Positions 1-8,524 of a DNA stretch of 64,000 nucleotides are shown piece after piece. This DNA is from a virus, in the IMG/VR virus record IMGVR_UViG_3300037541_000632, positions 1 through 64,000 of that record; one strand, written 5' to 3'. The notes beneath the pieces are model-generated. The model was not told the origin of the DNA and did not search any database. It worked only from the letters and a program-made list of their open reading frames with translations. How positions within the stretch are numbered: position 1 is the first letter of the stretch; every line of letters starts with the position of its first letter. The position numbers and the translations under genes were made by a program.

Positions 1-921
1 TACAACCGCGAAACTGGGGGAAATTTAAAAAGACCTCAGCCTGAAGGCGGGTCTCGTAGAGATTCATTCTGCGCGCGCATGAAGGGTATGAAAGCTAAAC
101 TGACTAGTGCAGAAACAGCAAGAGATCCTGATTCTCGTATTAACAAGTCACTTCGTAAATGGAAGTGCTCGTATGATATGAGCGAAATTAAAGAAGCTGC
201 AAAACGTAAAGGTCTTTGGGCAAATATACATGCCAAACGTGAACGAGGTGAAGCTCCTGCAAAACCCGGAGATGCTGATTTTCCAGATGCAAAGAACTGG
301 AAGAAAGTCACTAAGGAGTCCGAAAAGGAAGCTGCTGGTCGTTGCTGGAAAGGTTATGAACCTGTGCCGGGAATGAAGGCTAAAACTAAAGGTAGCTGTC
401 GCCCTGTTGGTGCAGGCAAAAAGGAATCAGTTAAAAAAGCTGATGAAGAAGAAATGGCTAATAAGCTCATGAACATTCAACAGTTCATGGGTCAAAATCC
501 ACGTAGAGAACTTAGTGAAGAAGAAACTAAAGCAGTAGAAAAAAGAAAAGGAGCTTTGCTTCCTTCCTTCTTTCCAAATTATTCTGACTCTCCTACAGTT
601 AAAATGTATAGCCCATTAATGCCAACTTTAGCTATGGGCGCTTTAGGCGGTGCGGGTGGATCGCTGCTCGGTAAAGTAATTGGTAAAGCTACAGGTAATG
701 AAGACGCTGGTACTTTAGTCGGTGGTGCAGGTGGCGCAGGGTTAGCAGCACTTATTGCTTATTTAAAGCGTAAACAGGAAAATGCGAATGTAGAAGAAAT
801 CATGCGCAGATTACCTCGCGGAGCTACTCTTCGTGATTATGAAGCTGATCCTTTAGTACAAAAGGATATGGATAGAAAATCTCAATTAGCTATGGCTGCT
901 ATGCTTGCAGGCCGACTTTAA
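1..921 (+). CDS. Phage structural-type protein with DUF6321-like domain (5' partial)
   Basis: The frame is open from base 1, so the gene starts outside the window; the first ATG inside (79) is not the true start. The first ~45 visible residues carry the phage signature NRETGGNLKRPQPEGGSRRD followed by DSFCARMKGM, which I believe is catalogued as DUF6321. Next comes a GLWANIHAKR...PAKPGD stretch and an RCWKGYEPVPG segment, also recurrent in large-phage proteins. Around residues 205-255 there is a Gly/Ala-rich glycine-zipper segment (GALGGAGGSLLGKVIGK, then GGAGGAGLAALIAYL) suggesting membrane insertion or helix packing. A KKADEEE site precedes an acidic linker. Its function is unknown; a virion or DNA-associated protein is likely. 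It is the only plus-strand gene in the first 9.8 kb and converges with the minus-strand operon. Confidence 0.8.
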   Translation, partial: YNRETGGNLKRPQPEGGSRRDSFCARMKGMKAKLTSAETARDPDSRINKSLRKWKCSYDMSEIKEAAKRKGLWANIHAKRERGEAPAKPGDADFPDAKNWKKVTKESEKEAAGRCWKGYEPVPGMKAKTKGSCRPVGAGKKESVKKADEEEMANKLMNIQQFMGQNPRRELSEEETKAVEKRKGALLPSFFPNYSDSPTVKMYSPLMPTLAMGALGGAGGSLLGKVIGKATGNEDAGTLVGGAGGAGLAALIAYLKRKQENANVEEIMRRLPRGATLRDYEADPLVQKDMDRKSQLAMAAMLAGRL

Positions 922-1149
922 TTGAATCCTAACTAATCTTCTCTGCTCGTCGTATTTGGCAAACATCTGTTTTGCTTTGTCTACTTCTTTATTATTTATA
1001 AAGAGTGCAAAGCAGTATTTACTATTATAACGAATAGGATTATATTTATGACACAAAGCGTCTAGCTTGCGCAATTTCTGCCAAAGCTTTGTTTTATCTT
1101 TGGTCGAGAGACCAGGACTCGAACCTGGACTTGCAGTACGTCTACTCAT
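886..1149 (-). CDS. Hypothetical basic protein starting inside a tRNA gene
   Basis: An 87-codon frame whose only ATG lies inside the tRNA-like gene at 1101-1175. The C-terminal two thirds (LWQKLRKLDALCHKY...FINNKEVDKAKQMFAKYDEQRR) look protein-like: Lys/Arg-rich, helical, no low complexity. It runs 36 bases into the end of the convergent plus-strand gene. Either translation starts in the tRNA sequence or a non-ATG start is used. It may also be spurious, hence the low confidence. Confidence 0.3.
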   Translation of the reverse strand: MSRRTASPGSSPGLSTKDKTKLWQKLRKLDALCHKYNPIRYNSKYCFALFINNKEVDKAKQMFAKYDEQRRLVRIQLKSACKHSSHS

Positions 1150-1175
1150 GTTCTGACCTCTTAAACTATCTCTCG
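1101..1175 (-). tRNA. tRNA-like gene with an abnormal anticodon arm
   Basis: The acceptor stem CGAGAGA/TCTCTCG is perfect, with discriminator A and encoded CCA (1101-1103). The D arm (GTTT/GAAC, with GG and conserved A positions) and the T arm (CCAGG-TTCGAGT-CCTGG) are canonical. Between them only 21 nt remain (1129-1149). They fold best as TG-AGTA-[GACG]-TACT-(bulged G)-CA, a hairpin with a four-base loop, leaving no U33 or seven-base loop and a 3-nt variable region. No anticodon can be assigned. It may be a degraded tRNA, a decoy, or one whose anticodon arm was remodelled. Confidence 0.65.
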
Positions 1176-1179
1176 TTGT

Positions 1180-1728
1180 TTATTTATTGGTAATCCAGCA
1201 AAGCTCGCTAACTGAAATGATCTTGTCGTGAAGAGCTGTAAATTCAGATACAGCGCGATAAACACCATCCCACTCATAGTCATGCCCCGCAAATAATCCA
1301 CCTGGCTTTACTTTTGGATACCAAGCTTCAATGTCTGCTTTAATGTCCTCGTATGTATGCGATGCGTCTAGGAATACAAAATCAAGCGAGTCGTCTTCAA
1401 ACTGCATAGCAGCTTCTAAGGAAGGCATACGCAGTGGGACAATAACAGAATCAATAGCCTTAGTATTATTAATAAACTCACTATACAATGAGTCATTTTT
1501 AATACAGTGCATGTCCTGATGCTCAGAACTTCCTTTCCAAGTGTCTACACAATAAAGTTGAATAGGCTTACCAGAGTTAATGATCTCAACGCCAAGAAAC
1601 GCAGCGCTGCGTCCTTTCCAAGAACCTACCTCTACAAACTTACCGGCTGCAAACTGTTGTACAGCCTGAGTATATAGTCCGGGATACGTAAACCAGTCTT
1701 CACCAATGGTATTATAAAAGTGATCCAT
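1180..1728 (-). CDS. Class I SAM-dependent methyltransferase
   Basis: A 182-aa single-domain protein with a Rossmann methyltransferase layout. Motif I (FVEVGSWKGRS) is at residues 31-41, an acidic residue ends the second strand (YCVDTW, 59-64), VFLDASHTYE is at 118-127 and KPGGLFAGHDY at 141-151. This pattern fits the Methyltransf_24 group often linked to glycan or small-molecule O-methylation. It is the last gene of a tightly packed minus-strand operon (1.18-6.86 kb) rich in glycosyltransferases, so the substrate is probably a sugar or glycan (inference). Confidence 0.8.
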   Translation of the reverse strand: MDHFYNTIGEDWFTYPGLYTQAVQQFAAGKFVEVGSWKGRSAAFLGVEIINSGKPIQLYCVDTWKGSSEHQDMHCIKNDSLYSEFINNTKAIDSVIVPLRMPSLEAAMQFEDDSLDFVFLDASHTYEDIKADIEAWYPKVKPGGLFAGHDYEWDGVYRAVSEFTALHDKIISVSELCWITNK

Positions 1729-1731
1729 AAA

Positions 1732-2370
1732 TTAAATTTTCTTTTCGAACACTGCGAATCCATTACGCCAATTTGGAGCATCGGTCAAACAAACCCACTG
1801 GTCTGACTTGATTAGCTCATCGTAAATTTGAAAACATTTAAATGCTTGATGCACATCATCAATAAAAATAACTCTAGCTTTATCTCTGATTAAAACAAAT
1901 TCAGAATAGCCTGTGAATTCGCTACCATCTAGGAACACGCTGTCATATGACGATAGCGCGCCTAAATTCATACTGTCTGCTTCCTTGATGCACTCCACAT
2001 CGCGGTCATACCAAGACTTAACTAATTCTTTAGGATGAACGTGTTTTGGAATTTTATTGTAAGGACTGTTCCAGACATCTTCAAAATCTTTATACAATAG
2101 CTCATCATAACTAATACTAGATTTATTATGACAATGCACAAAATCAAGATGCTCATACATCTTTTGTAGATGTAAAAATTTGTCAGGTATGATCTCCACA
2201 CAGTCTATATGCAAGTCCCCACCAAGTACCTGCATTGCTTGCACAAAACAATTAGTGGATCCTTCACCACTCCAAGAACCTAGTTCAAGATTTTTACGCA
2301 GCTGTTTGTTGACAACAGTGTTATAAATAGAATTTCCTACGACGTCTTGTAATGTAATCTCAGCATGCAT
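1732..2370 (-). CDS. Putative class I methyltransferase-fold protein
   Basis: A 212-aa protein. NLELGSWSGEGSTN (residues 27-40) resembles the SAM-binding loop, SVFLDGSEFTGYSEF lies near 145-159 and ARVIFIDDVHQ near 167-177, the same order as in the downstream methyltransferase. The fold call is fairly safe, the substrate unknown. Its 5' end overlaps the upstream exostosin-like gene by 11 nt and it lies 3 nt before the next gene, indicating translational coupling. Confidence 0.65.
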   Translation of the reverse strand: MHAEITLQDVVGNSIYNTVVNKQLRKNLELGSWSGEGSTNCFVQAMQVLGGDLHIDCVEIIPDKFLHLQKMYEHLDFVHCHNKSSISYDELLYKDFEDVWNSPYNKIPKHVHPKELVKSWYDRDVECIKEADSMNLGALSSYDSVFLDGSEFTGYSEFVLIRDKARVIFIDDVHQAFKCFQIYDELIKSDQWVCLTDAPNWRNGFAVFEKKI

Positions 2371-3172
2371 AATTTTTAATAAGTGTGTACCAATATTCTA
2401 TATCTAAATATTTTCTGTCTATCACTAGATTAGACATGTTATTGATTACATCGTCAAGTTTATTCCAGTCTTCTATTTGAATAATTGGTAAAAAGTCCCA
2501 GCTATCATACATGAAGTGTTTTTCAACTACAGGTATACAACCGAAATAAAGCGCTTCCCATGTTCTATGACAGTCTATACCGTTTCCTCTTGGAGAAGCT
2601 ACATAACGATGTAACTGCATTATATCGCGATAGTCTTTAAAGGATTTACCTGAATCGAATACACACGCGCTATTAGAGGTAAGAATGTTTTTAACATTCT
2701 CTCTGTTATGATGCGTATAAAGACTGAAGTTACAATATACAGAGTTTGATTTATCTCCTGCGATAAGCGGCAAATCCAATACATCAGGCACGATAGCGCC
2801 GCCTTTACTAAAACCTTCATGATTTTCTAAACCAATAGGAACAGGAATTAAATCTGGATGTTGGTAATTAGCATTCTGCGCAAACCACTTACTTATGCAA
2901 GCAGGTTTAACTTTAAATATATTTTCGTCTATTGAGTAGTCAGAGCAATGCGTAACTAACTTATACGGTCCTTCTTTTTTACCGCTAAGCAAAGCGCTGA
3001 AAAGAACTCCAATGTAATCAGTTTTGCAAAATATAATATCTCCAGGTTTTAGACTGTTTACATCAAAGGAACCGGGTTGGTCTATAATTAGATTCGCTAC
3101 TTTTTGTAAATTTACACCATTTATTACTGATTCGACTACTTTCATATTTTTAATATCTACTTTTACGTTCAA
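2360..3172 (-). CDS. Exostosin-like (GT47-type) glycosyltransferase
   Basis: A 270-aa protein. The diagnostic C-terminal block YVASPRGNGIDCHRTWEALY (190-209) followed by FGCIPVV is typical of exostosin-like GT-B transferases in phages and polysaccharide loci. The N-terminal half (KPGDIIFCKTDYIG, residues 42-55) is more variable. The start overlaps the TPP-enzyme gene by 23 nt; an internal Met at residue 10 or 11 is an alternative start. The donor and acceptor sugars cannot be read from the sequence. Confidence 0.7.
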   Translation of the reverse strand: MNVKVDIKNMKVVESVINGVNLQKVANLIIDQPGSFDVNSLKPGDIIFCKTDYIGVLFSALLSGKKEGPYKLVTHCSDYSIDENIFKVKPACISKWFAQNANYQHPDLIPVPIGLENHEGFSKGGAIVPDVLDLPLIAGDKSNSVYCNFSLYTHHNRENVKNILTSNSACVFDSGKSFKDYRDIMQLHRYVASPRGNGIDCHRTWEALYFGCIPVVEKHFMYDSWDFLPIIQIEDWNKLDDVINNMSNLVIDRKYLDIEYWYTLIKNYAC

Positions 3173-4355
3173 CGATCATAGCAGGTTTGCCGCTGTCTAC
3201 GGCACTTCGGAAAGCGTTTAAAACATCCTTACCTGTAACAGGATCTAATACTGGAAATGAAACAGCAGCCCTAAAAACATTTGTAAAATCTTGAGAATGC
3301 GTAGGCCCGGAGTAAAAAGGCCCACCATCCGCAACAACAGCACGAATGATAACCGGCACTTTGTACTGCCCGTGAGAGATCCGCTCAATCTTATCGATAT
3401 GGTTTACGATAGCGTCCATCGCCACCAGCATGAAGTCATGACGCTCGTAATAAAGAACAGGTATAAAACCTTCAAAGGACATACCTATAGCTAACCCAGC
3501 CATTAAATTCTCTGCAACTGGAGTTTCTAGCTTTTGAGATAATGGTACATACTTCAGAGTTCCCATAGCGTCACCACGTTTCACATTGTAACCAATGAAA
3601 ACAACATTGCGGCTAGACAGCTCTTCCATAGCCACAGCAACTGCATCCTTATACGACAAGCTTGTATTATCGTATTCAGGATAGTCTGTGTATACCTCAC
3701 TCGCAATAGATGGGAAATATTCCTCATCTGTTTTTTTGACTGCTTTGCTTAAATCAATCTTACCCGGCATACGCGCATGAGGATAAGTGATGTCGTAGTA
3801 GTACTTCAGCACATTAGGAGAAGCCCATTTAATATCACCTGTTTTACCCCAACGCTCATCGTTAGGTGTTTCAACAGACCGATTATTATTCTCAATTACA
3901 AATGTGCAAGGAAGGTCTAATCCTTCCGCATAACGCGCAGCTTCAAAAAGATGCCCAGAATCCTCTGTACCGTCACCGACAAAGCACCAGACTTTTTGTT
4001 TGGAGCCTTTCTGCTTTAAAGCCCAGGCAATACCTACAGCAATTCCGGGAGTACCGCCAATAATCGCAGAGCAAAAGAAATTTCTACTGCGATCATAAAT
4101 AAACATGCTCTGTCCGTTAAGTATTTTCTGCGCTAATTCGTCAGCAGGAATACCGTGTAATAAAGCATGGTAATGACTTCTGTGGTTGGACAACACGTAG
4201 TCATCTTTATCGATATTATTAAAAATATCAATTAACTGGTCTTCGTTACCTCCCGATAAATGGAAAAGAAAAGGTAACTTGTTATCAAGGTAAAGCTCTC
4301 CGATTCTTGTTTCAAAGTCGATGAGATCTTGTTTGGAAAGGTTGGTTGTACTCAT
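3150..4355 (-). CDS. TPP-dependent E1-like (transketolase-fold) enzyme, fused alpha and beta
   Basis: About 401 aa from the chosen ATG, which follows the stop of the radical SAM gene; longer upstream reading lies inside that gene. The first half is E1-alpha-like, with HRSHYH at 58-63 and the TPP motif GDGTEDSG (127) ending at ENNNRS (155-160). The second half is the E1-beta pyrimidine-binding domain (ETPVAENLMAGLAIGMSFEG, VVADGGPFYSGPTHSQDF). The usual C-terminal transketolase domain is absent, so this is a compact two-domain form. The family binds thiamine diphosphate and activates 2-oxo acids or ketoses. With a radical SAM enzyme and glycosyltransferases alongside, it probably makes an unusual sugar-linked building block (inference). 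Confidence 0.8.
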   Translation of the reverse strand: MSTTNLSKQDLIDFETRIGELYLDNKLPFLFHLSGGNEDQLIDIFNNIDKDDYVLSNHRSHYHALLHGIPADELAQKILNGQSMFIYDRSRNFFCSAIIGGTPGIAVGIAWALKQKGSKQKVWCFVGDGTEDSGHLFEAARYAEGLDLPCTFVIENNNRSVETPNDERWGKTGDIKWASPNVLKYYYDITYPHARMPGKIDLSKAVKKTDEEYFPSIASEVYTDYPEYDNTSLSYKDAVAVAMEELSSRNVVFIGYNVKRGDAMGTLKYVPLSQKLETPVAENLMAGLAIGMSFEGFIPVLYYERHDFMLVAMDAIVNHIDKIERISHGQYKVPVIIRAVVADGGPFYSGPTHSQDFTNVFRAAVSFPVLDPVTGKDVLNAFRSAVDSGKPAMIVERKSRY

Positions 4356-4356
4356 A

Positions 4357-5454
4357 TTAAACAAACGCGTCGTAGCTGTCGTTAGCAAGTTTATCGTATA
4401 GCGCAACTTTATTATGGTTTGCGCATTCGTGATGACACACATTGCACGGTTTAAATTTATCGTGCCATTCTTTAACTTCATCAGAGAACCAAGCCTCTGA
4501 GAATTTTCTGTTTTGCATACCAGCGATCAAACCATGCTTACTATAAGCAGTGTTGTGACACGCATAGATGTTCAAGTCCGCACCCACAACGCAAGTTGTC
4601 TGCGCATACAAACAACGGTTGAACGGTCTCACCGGTGACTTAGACGCGCTGTCTAAATCATATGTAGTGTTAATGGAAAAGTTATCATCGCAAAAAGACT
4701 GACATTCTAAAAGCTGCTCAACAACGCGAGCAGCAATAGGAGTATGATACTCTTTGAAACCGCTAATATAAACTGGACTAAAACGAATGTTCTCTACGCC
4801 ACAATCCTTTAGTTGTTTTGCAAAGTCTACAATACCTTCGTGGTTATCTCTGGTAATGATAAAATTAACGCCCAGATCAGAATTAGCATTCTTCATCTTT
4901 GCGAAGTTTGTAATGTTATCTAAAACACCGGTAAAGAAGCGACCAGGGACATTGCGAGATTCCACCATCTGCTTCTCGCTAGTGTAATCCATAGAAATAC
5001 GAACCCACTTAGCATGTGCTAAAGTCTCTGCACGCGCACCCTGCAGTAACTGCCCATTGGTAATAATAGATAACGCTATATTCCTATCCAGCGTTCGCTG
5101 CATGATAGACGCTATGTCTTTATGAAGTAGAGGTTCTCCACCGCCAGAAAATGTCACTGCTTTAGTGCCAATATCAGCCAGGTCATCGATGAGTCCAAGA
5201 GCAGCATCCGAAGGCATGATATCCTGTTCTCGCATTGTCTCATGCATCCCGGCCTGCAAATGCTTATCAGGTCTGTCCTTAGGTCTTAAAGTACCATCAG
5301 AATACACACACCAGTGACAAGCATGATTACAGCGATTTATAGGCTTGATGCGTACATAAATCGGCGCAGTTAAAACATTATCTCTGAAACTTTGTACTTT
5401 CTCAGGAAAAGCAAATATCTTGTAATCGCTATATTTATTTTGTTTTAAACTCAT
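4357..5454 (-). CDS. Radical SAM protein with SPASM-like C-terminus
   Basis: A 365-aa protein. The iron-sulfur motif is Cys42-x3-Cys46-x2-Cys49 (RCNHACHWC), followed by the GGGEP SAM-binding motif at 104-108. The C-terminus is rich in cysteines (FNRCLY...CVVG...YACHN...CNVCHHECANH), as in SPASM or twitch auxiliary cluster domains. Such enzymes modify peptides or small molecules by radical chemistry. It is two nt from the E1-like gene and one nt from the GT9-like gene, clearly one operon. Its substrate is unknown. Confidence 0.85.
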   Translation of the reverse strand: MSLKQNKYSDYKIFAFPEKVQSFRDNVLTAPIYVRIKPINRCNHACHWCVYSDGTLRPKDRPDKHLQAGMHETMREQDIMPSDAALGLIDDLADIGTKAVTFSGGGEPLLHKDIASIMQRTLDRNIALSIITNGQLLQGARAETLAHAKWVRISMDYTSEKQMVESRNVPGRFFTGVLDNITNFAKMKNANSDLGVNFIITRDNHEGIVDFAKQLKDCGVENIRFSPVYISGFKEYHTPIAARVVEQLLECQSFCDDNFSINTTYDLDSASKSPVRPFNRCLYAQTTCVVGADLNIYACHNTAYSKHGLIAGMQNRKFSEAWFSDEVKEWHDKFKPCNVCHHECANHNKVALYDKLANDSYDAFV

Positions 5455-5455
5455 T

Positions 5456-6133
5456 TTAATTAATTATGCTCCAGTTTTTATTTAAAGTAGGTAACTGCCA
5501 GGAAGGATTTATTCGAGCATACCGATGCACGAATAATTTTACTTCTTTAGATATTCTATCGGTGTAGTCAACAAAAAACATCAAAGAAGAATCAATTACA
5601 TGAATTTCTTTTGCGGCTGCAGCTAACTTTATATAGTCCGTTAAGCTAAACCCGGAAACTGGATTGACATGTATTACAGGAAGGTCCGTATGTAACTTTG
5701 TTACAGAAAATCCCCGAGACGTATCTTCGTGAACAAGTACATAGTCTTCAGGAGGATTTATTACACTAAAAAGCGTGTTTTCACGCATTGATTCAGGACA
5801 ATAAAAATTTTTGTACCTAGCTTCAAAATTAACATCAGCCAGTTTATAAAACTGCTGATCAAAAGGTTCTTGCGCGTTCAATTGCCCAAAACCTATAAAC
5901 TTATAATTTAAGTTAGGGTTAGCTTTTATAAAGTTTAAAACTTCCGCGTCGTCTTTAGGTATACACCACACATCCAAATCTGAATACATTGACGCTACCG
6001 AGTTTAAGTTTTGAGGCTTGCAGAATATAGCTAAAGGACCATACCGTTCGGCATACGTGCGAACGATACCATGACAAATAATATGATCACCTAAACCCAA
6101 ATGGTGATATAAAAATAATCTATTCATTAACAA
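5456..6133 (-). CDS. GT9-like glycosyltransferase (heptosyltransferase fold)
   Basis: A 225-aa protein with an N-terminal HHLGLGDHIICHGIVR (residues 10-25), the Gly-rich first loop of ADP-heptose:LPS heptosyltransferase-like GT-B enzymes. The C-terminal part (KEIHVIDSSLMFFVDY) resembles the GT9 'DSS' nucleotide-binding end. It is shorter than cellular GT9 proteins (usually over 300 aa), as is common in phages. It overlaps the upstream glycosyltransferase by 14 nt. Confidence 0.65.
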   Translation of the reverse strand: MLMNRLFLYHHLGLGDHIICHGIVRTYAERYGPLAIFCKPQNLNSVASMYSDLDVWCIPKDDAEVLNFIKANPNLNYKFIGFGQLNAQEPFDQQFYKLADVNFEARYKNFYCPESMRENTLFSVINPPEDYVLVHEDTSRGFSVTKLHTDLPVIHVNPVSGFSLTDYIKLAAAAKEIHVIDSSLMFFVDYTDRISKEVKLFVHRYARINPSWQLPTLNKNWSIIN

Positions 6134-6860
6134 ACTTCACGTTAGCTCTGTGGTGCATGAACAATTGCTCGTAAGGTCTGAACGCTAAATGATTTCCCCA
6201 TTCAGAAGGTTCAGGTAAAACGCAGACACCGTGTTTAACTGCGAGTATAGATAAAATAGACTGGTCATGCCTATGATCTCTAAACACGTCAAATTCAGAT
6301 ATGCCTTCTATTTTATTATCAGAAATGACATCGTAGTTTCTGCACCACATATCATAGTCGTTAACAAACTTTAAAGTATTGTCATCTTTCCGGTACATCT
6401 GATAAGCTGCATCCATTTGCTTTGCATACCAGAAGTCCGGGGTGTCTGCGCCCATTAAGGTAAAGCAAGAACGCTTAGTCCAGTTAATGTTACGCCAACA
6501 CAAGCCTTGGGGATTGCCGTCTCTGTTATCAAATAGAACAATACCCATCTCACTAGCTCTATTATACAGATAGTCTAGGTTCCGCATTACAAGATTACCG
6601 CTATCTGCGTAAAACACAATATCACCAGGATCAACTTTGGATAAAGCATCTAAAATGATTTGCGTTTTCCAAGCCCAAAAACCATAACCGCGCGTTTCCT
6701 TATAAATATCTTTGTACTTATCTTTGAAATGGTAATCTAGACTATTTTCGTCGTAGGCCATAACTACATCAACACCTCCGCGCGAGAGCGCCGAGTCGCC
6801 AAGATACTTTTGAGATTCATAATACTTAGGCGTAGCGAATGATATTAAAACTTTTTTCAT
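6120..6860 (-). CDS. GT-A-like glycosyltransferase
   Basis: A 246-aa protein. The RGYGFWAWKTQIILDAL block (57-73) and the acidic DVVMAYD and IVFYADSGNL (81-90) motifs match a family annotated as hypothetical glycosyltransferases in capsule loci and phages. It is the first gene of the sugar-modification operon, preceded by a short gap and an unrelated 73-codon gene. Donor and acceptor are unknown. Confidence 0.6.
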   Translation of the reverse strand: MKKVLISFATPKYYESQKYLGDSALSRGGVDVVMAYDENSLDYHFKDKYKDIYKETRGYGFWAWKTQIILDALSKVDPGDIVFYADSGNLVMRNLDYLYNRASEMGIVLFDNRDGNPQGLCWRNINWTKRSCFTLMGADTPDFWYAKQMDAAYQMYRKDDNTLKFVNDYDMWCRNYDVISDNKIEGISEFDVFRDHRHDQSILSILAVKHGVCVLPEPSEWGNHLAFRPYEQLFMHHRANVKFVNE

Positions 6861-6877
6861 AAATCAATAATAAGACA

Positions 6878-7099
6878 TCAGTAACTCATCTCGTTGTTAT
6901 GTAGATCTCTGGCATCCAGGATGGCCCAGCTGTCTGTCGTTTCATCGCTATCAGGCGTAACAGTAATAATACTACCGCTAATCTTTTTTATATACACGGT
7001 TTGACCGTAATTTAACTTTTTACTAGTTCTAGTTTTAACTGCGGCTTTTCCGCCTTCAGTCAAATAAAATGCGTTTCCTTGGTCTTTAGGTCTGTTCAT
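6878..7099 (-). CDS. Hypothetical small protein
   Basis: 73 aa, beta-rich by inspection (YLTEGGKAAVK, KLNYGQTVYIKKISGSIITV). I recognise no family. It sits 17 nt upstream of the glycosyltransferase operon and may be transcribed with it. Confidence 0.5.
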   Translation of the reverse strand: MNRPKDQGNAFYLTEGGKAAVKTRTSKKLNYGQTVYIKKISGSIITVTPDSDETTDSWAILDARDLHNNEMSY

Positions 7100-7149
7100 A
7101 AATAAGCTGTCCTTTGTCTCATTACCAAACTAATAAATATTAGTCGGGG

Positions 7150-7287
7150 TTAATTAAATAGATCTCTTTTAAAGTCATCTCTGCGTCTCTCAAACTGACG
7201 AACAATTCTATTTCTTTTCCTTCTACATTTTGGAAAGCAGATTTTTTTACGTAACCAAAAGAAAAGTAGTGTAATAGATTTAAACAT
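7150..7287 (-). CDS. Small basic protein with hydrophobic N-terminus
   Basis: 45 codons, ATG at 7287 and TAA at 7150. It begins MFKSITLLFFWLRKK and then becomes strongly basic (CRRKRNRIVRQFERRRDDFKRD). The start overlaps the end of the upstream 74-codon gene by 8 nt, the coupled arrangement common in this genome. No known family. Confidence 0.5.
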   Translation of the reverse strand: MFKSITLLFFWLRKKICFPKCRRKRNRIVRQFERRRDDFKRDLFN

Positions 7288-7504
7288 TTTTATAAAAGGG
7301 TCCTTGTTGCTCGTCACACCAACATTGAGTTCTACCAGGTCTGACTACATGTAAACCACAGTTTTTACTGTCGCACAACTGCCATTCCTGATAACCATCA
7401 CTTACTGTTTTCTTTTTTTTAAATATCTGATCATAGTTAGACTCGAATTTATTCCAGTCGGTTGATTGGCGAATAGCCGAACCTTTTCCTGCTTCTCCAT
7501 TCAT
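7280..7504 (-). CDS. Small phage protein with Cys motifs
   Basis: 74 aa. The N-terminus MNGEAGKGSAIRQ followed by NYDQIFKKKK matches a recurrent small phage protein type (GKGDKPR...YDxIFG). The C-terminal half has CDSKNC and CWC cysteines that could bind a metal. Its function is unknown. It follows the Cys-rich 336-aa gene by 4 nt. Confidence 0.6.
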   Translation of the reverse strand: MNGEAGKGSAIRQSTDWNKFESNYDQIFKKKKTVSDGYQEWQLCDSKNCGLHVVRPGRTQCWCDEQQGPFYKNV

Positions 7505-7508
7505 ATGT

Positions 7509-8519
7509 TTATGTTGGTAGACAATTTTCGGTAGTACAATCTAAACCAATAAAGCCTTTTTCTCCGGGCAGCTTGTCGGCTTGATAATAGGAACCTGGAA
7601 AACCTCTAAATGACATAAACGTTAAGCGCACGCCACAAAGAACATCACAAGTATATATATATGATCCTTGTAAAGTTACGTAAGGTACATTTGAGTAACA
7701 AGCCTGGCTGTAAGGGTACTCTTGGCCCTCGTAGGAGCAGGTACATTCAAAGTCATTATTATCGCAAGACCCTGTGCAACTTTTAGTATAAGGCGTACCA
7801 TATATCTCATAACAAGCACAACAATAATTACTGTAATTACACCTATATGATTCTATATCTTCAGCAAAACTAAAAGAATTTATGTCAGCCCAGTATTCGT
7901 TAGGATATGGGCTTTCATAAGGATATGAAATTGGTGTTATACTTGGATTGTTGCTGCAGTCATACGGCGTAATAAAAGGACTACCAGTACCGCCAGGATA
8001 ATTGTTGTACCAATGATCACCATATAAAATACCTCTGTTATCTGGATTAATACCATACATTTCTAATCGCCCTAGATTGTGGCAGTATTGAAATTCAGTT
8101 TGAATATAAGGAATTCTAATAGAGAAATCTAGAGTTATAGTAGCGCCGTAATTTATATAAAAAGTGTGAATGGGAATACCTCCAGCAGCGTTTGTAACGC
8201 CTGCGGAGCCCAGCTCTTTGAAAGTTACATTAGAACCAGTCCCAGAGCTGAAAGTACAAGCCGGTAGATCAGCAGTAATGTCTGAATTATAATTCTCATA
8301 AAACCCTTGTGTTCCTAGCGAGGAGCTAGGTTCGAGTAATACGAATGCGTCGGGGTAGGAGCCGCTATAAGGGACAGCTAACAAGGGCGTATGACAGCAA
8401 GTAGCAGTTTTAGTAGAGCATATGTCAGGGTACGCAGACTGTATAGAAGGATGCGTAATGGTATTACAAAGTTGCGGACCTCCTGATGGTCCTACCGCAT
8501 TTAAAATATAGTTAGCCAT
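7509..8519 (-). CDS. Cysteine- and tyrosine-rich protein, unknown
   Basis: 336 aa with about 30 Cys and many Tyr, Pro and Ser residues. The C-terminal 130 residues have closely spaced cysteines (NYCCACYEIYG, SCTGSCDNNDFECTCS, YTCDVLCGVRL), reminiscent of extracellular disulfide-rich modules. There is no clear signal peptide; it begins MANYILNAVGPSGGPQLC. A virion surface or fibre-associated role is possible, but nothing in the sequence proves it. Confidence 0.65.
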   Translation of the reverse strand: MANYILNAVGPSGGPQLCNTITHPSIQSAYPDICSTKTATCCHTPLLAVPYSGSYPDAFVLLEPSSSLGTQGFYENYNSDITADLPACTFSSGTGSNVTFKELGSAGVTNAAGGIPIHTFYINYGATITLDFSIRIPYIQTEFQYCHNLGRLEMYGINPDNRGILYGDHWYNNYPGGTGSPFITPYDCSNNPSITPISYPYESPYPNEYWADINSFSFAEDIESYRCNYSNYCCACYEIYGTPYTKSCTGSCDNNDFECTCSYEGQEYPYSQACYSNVPYVTLQGSYIYTCDVLCGVRLTFMSFRGFPGSYYQADKLPGEKGFIGLDCTTENCLPT

Positions 8520-8524
8520 AATAA

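Noticed and set aside
4356-4481. N-terminal extension of the TPP-enzyme gene
   Set aside because: It lies inside the SPASM region of the radical SAM gene; the family start fits MSTTNLSKQD at 4355.
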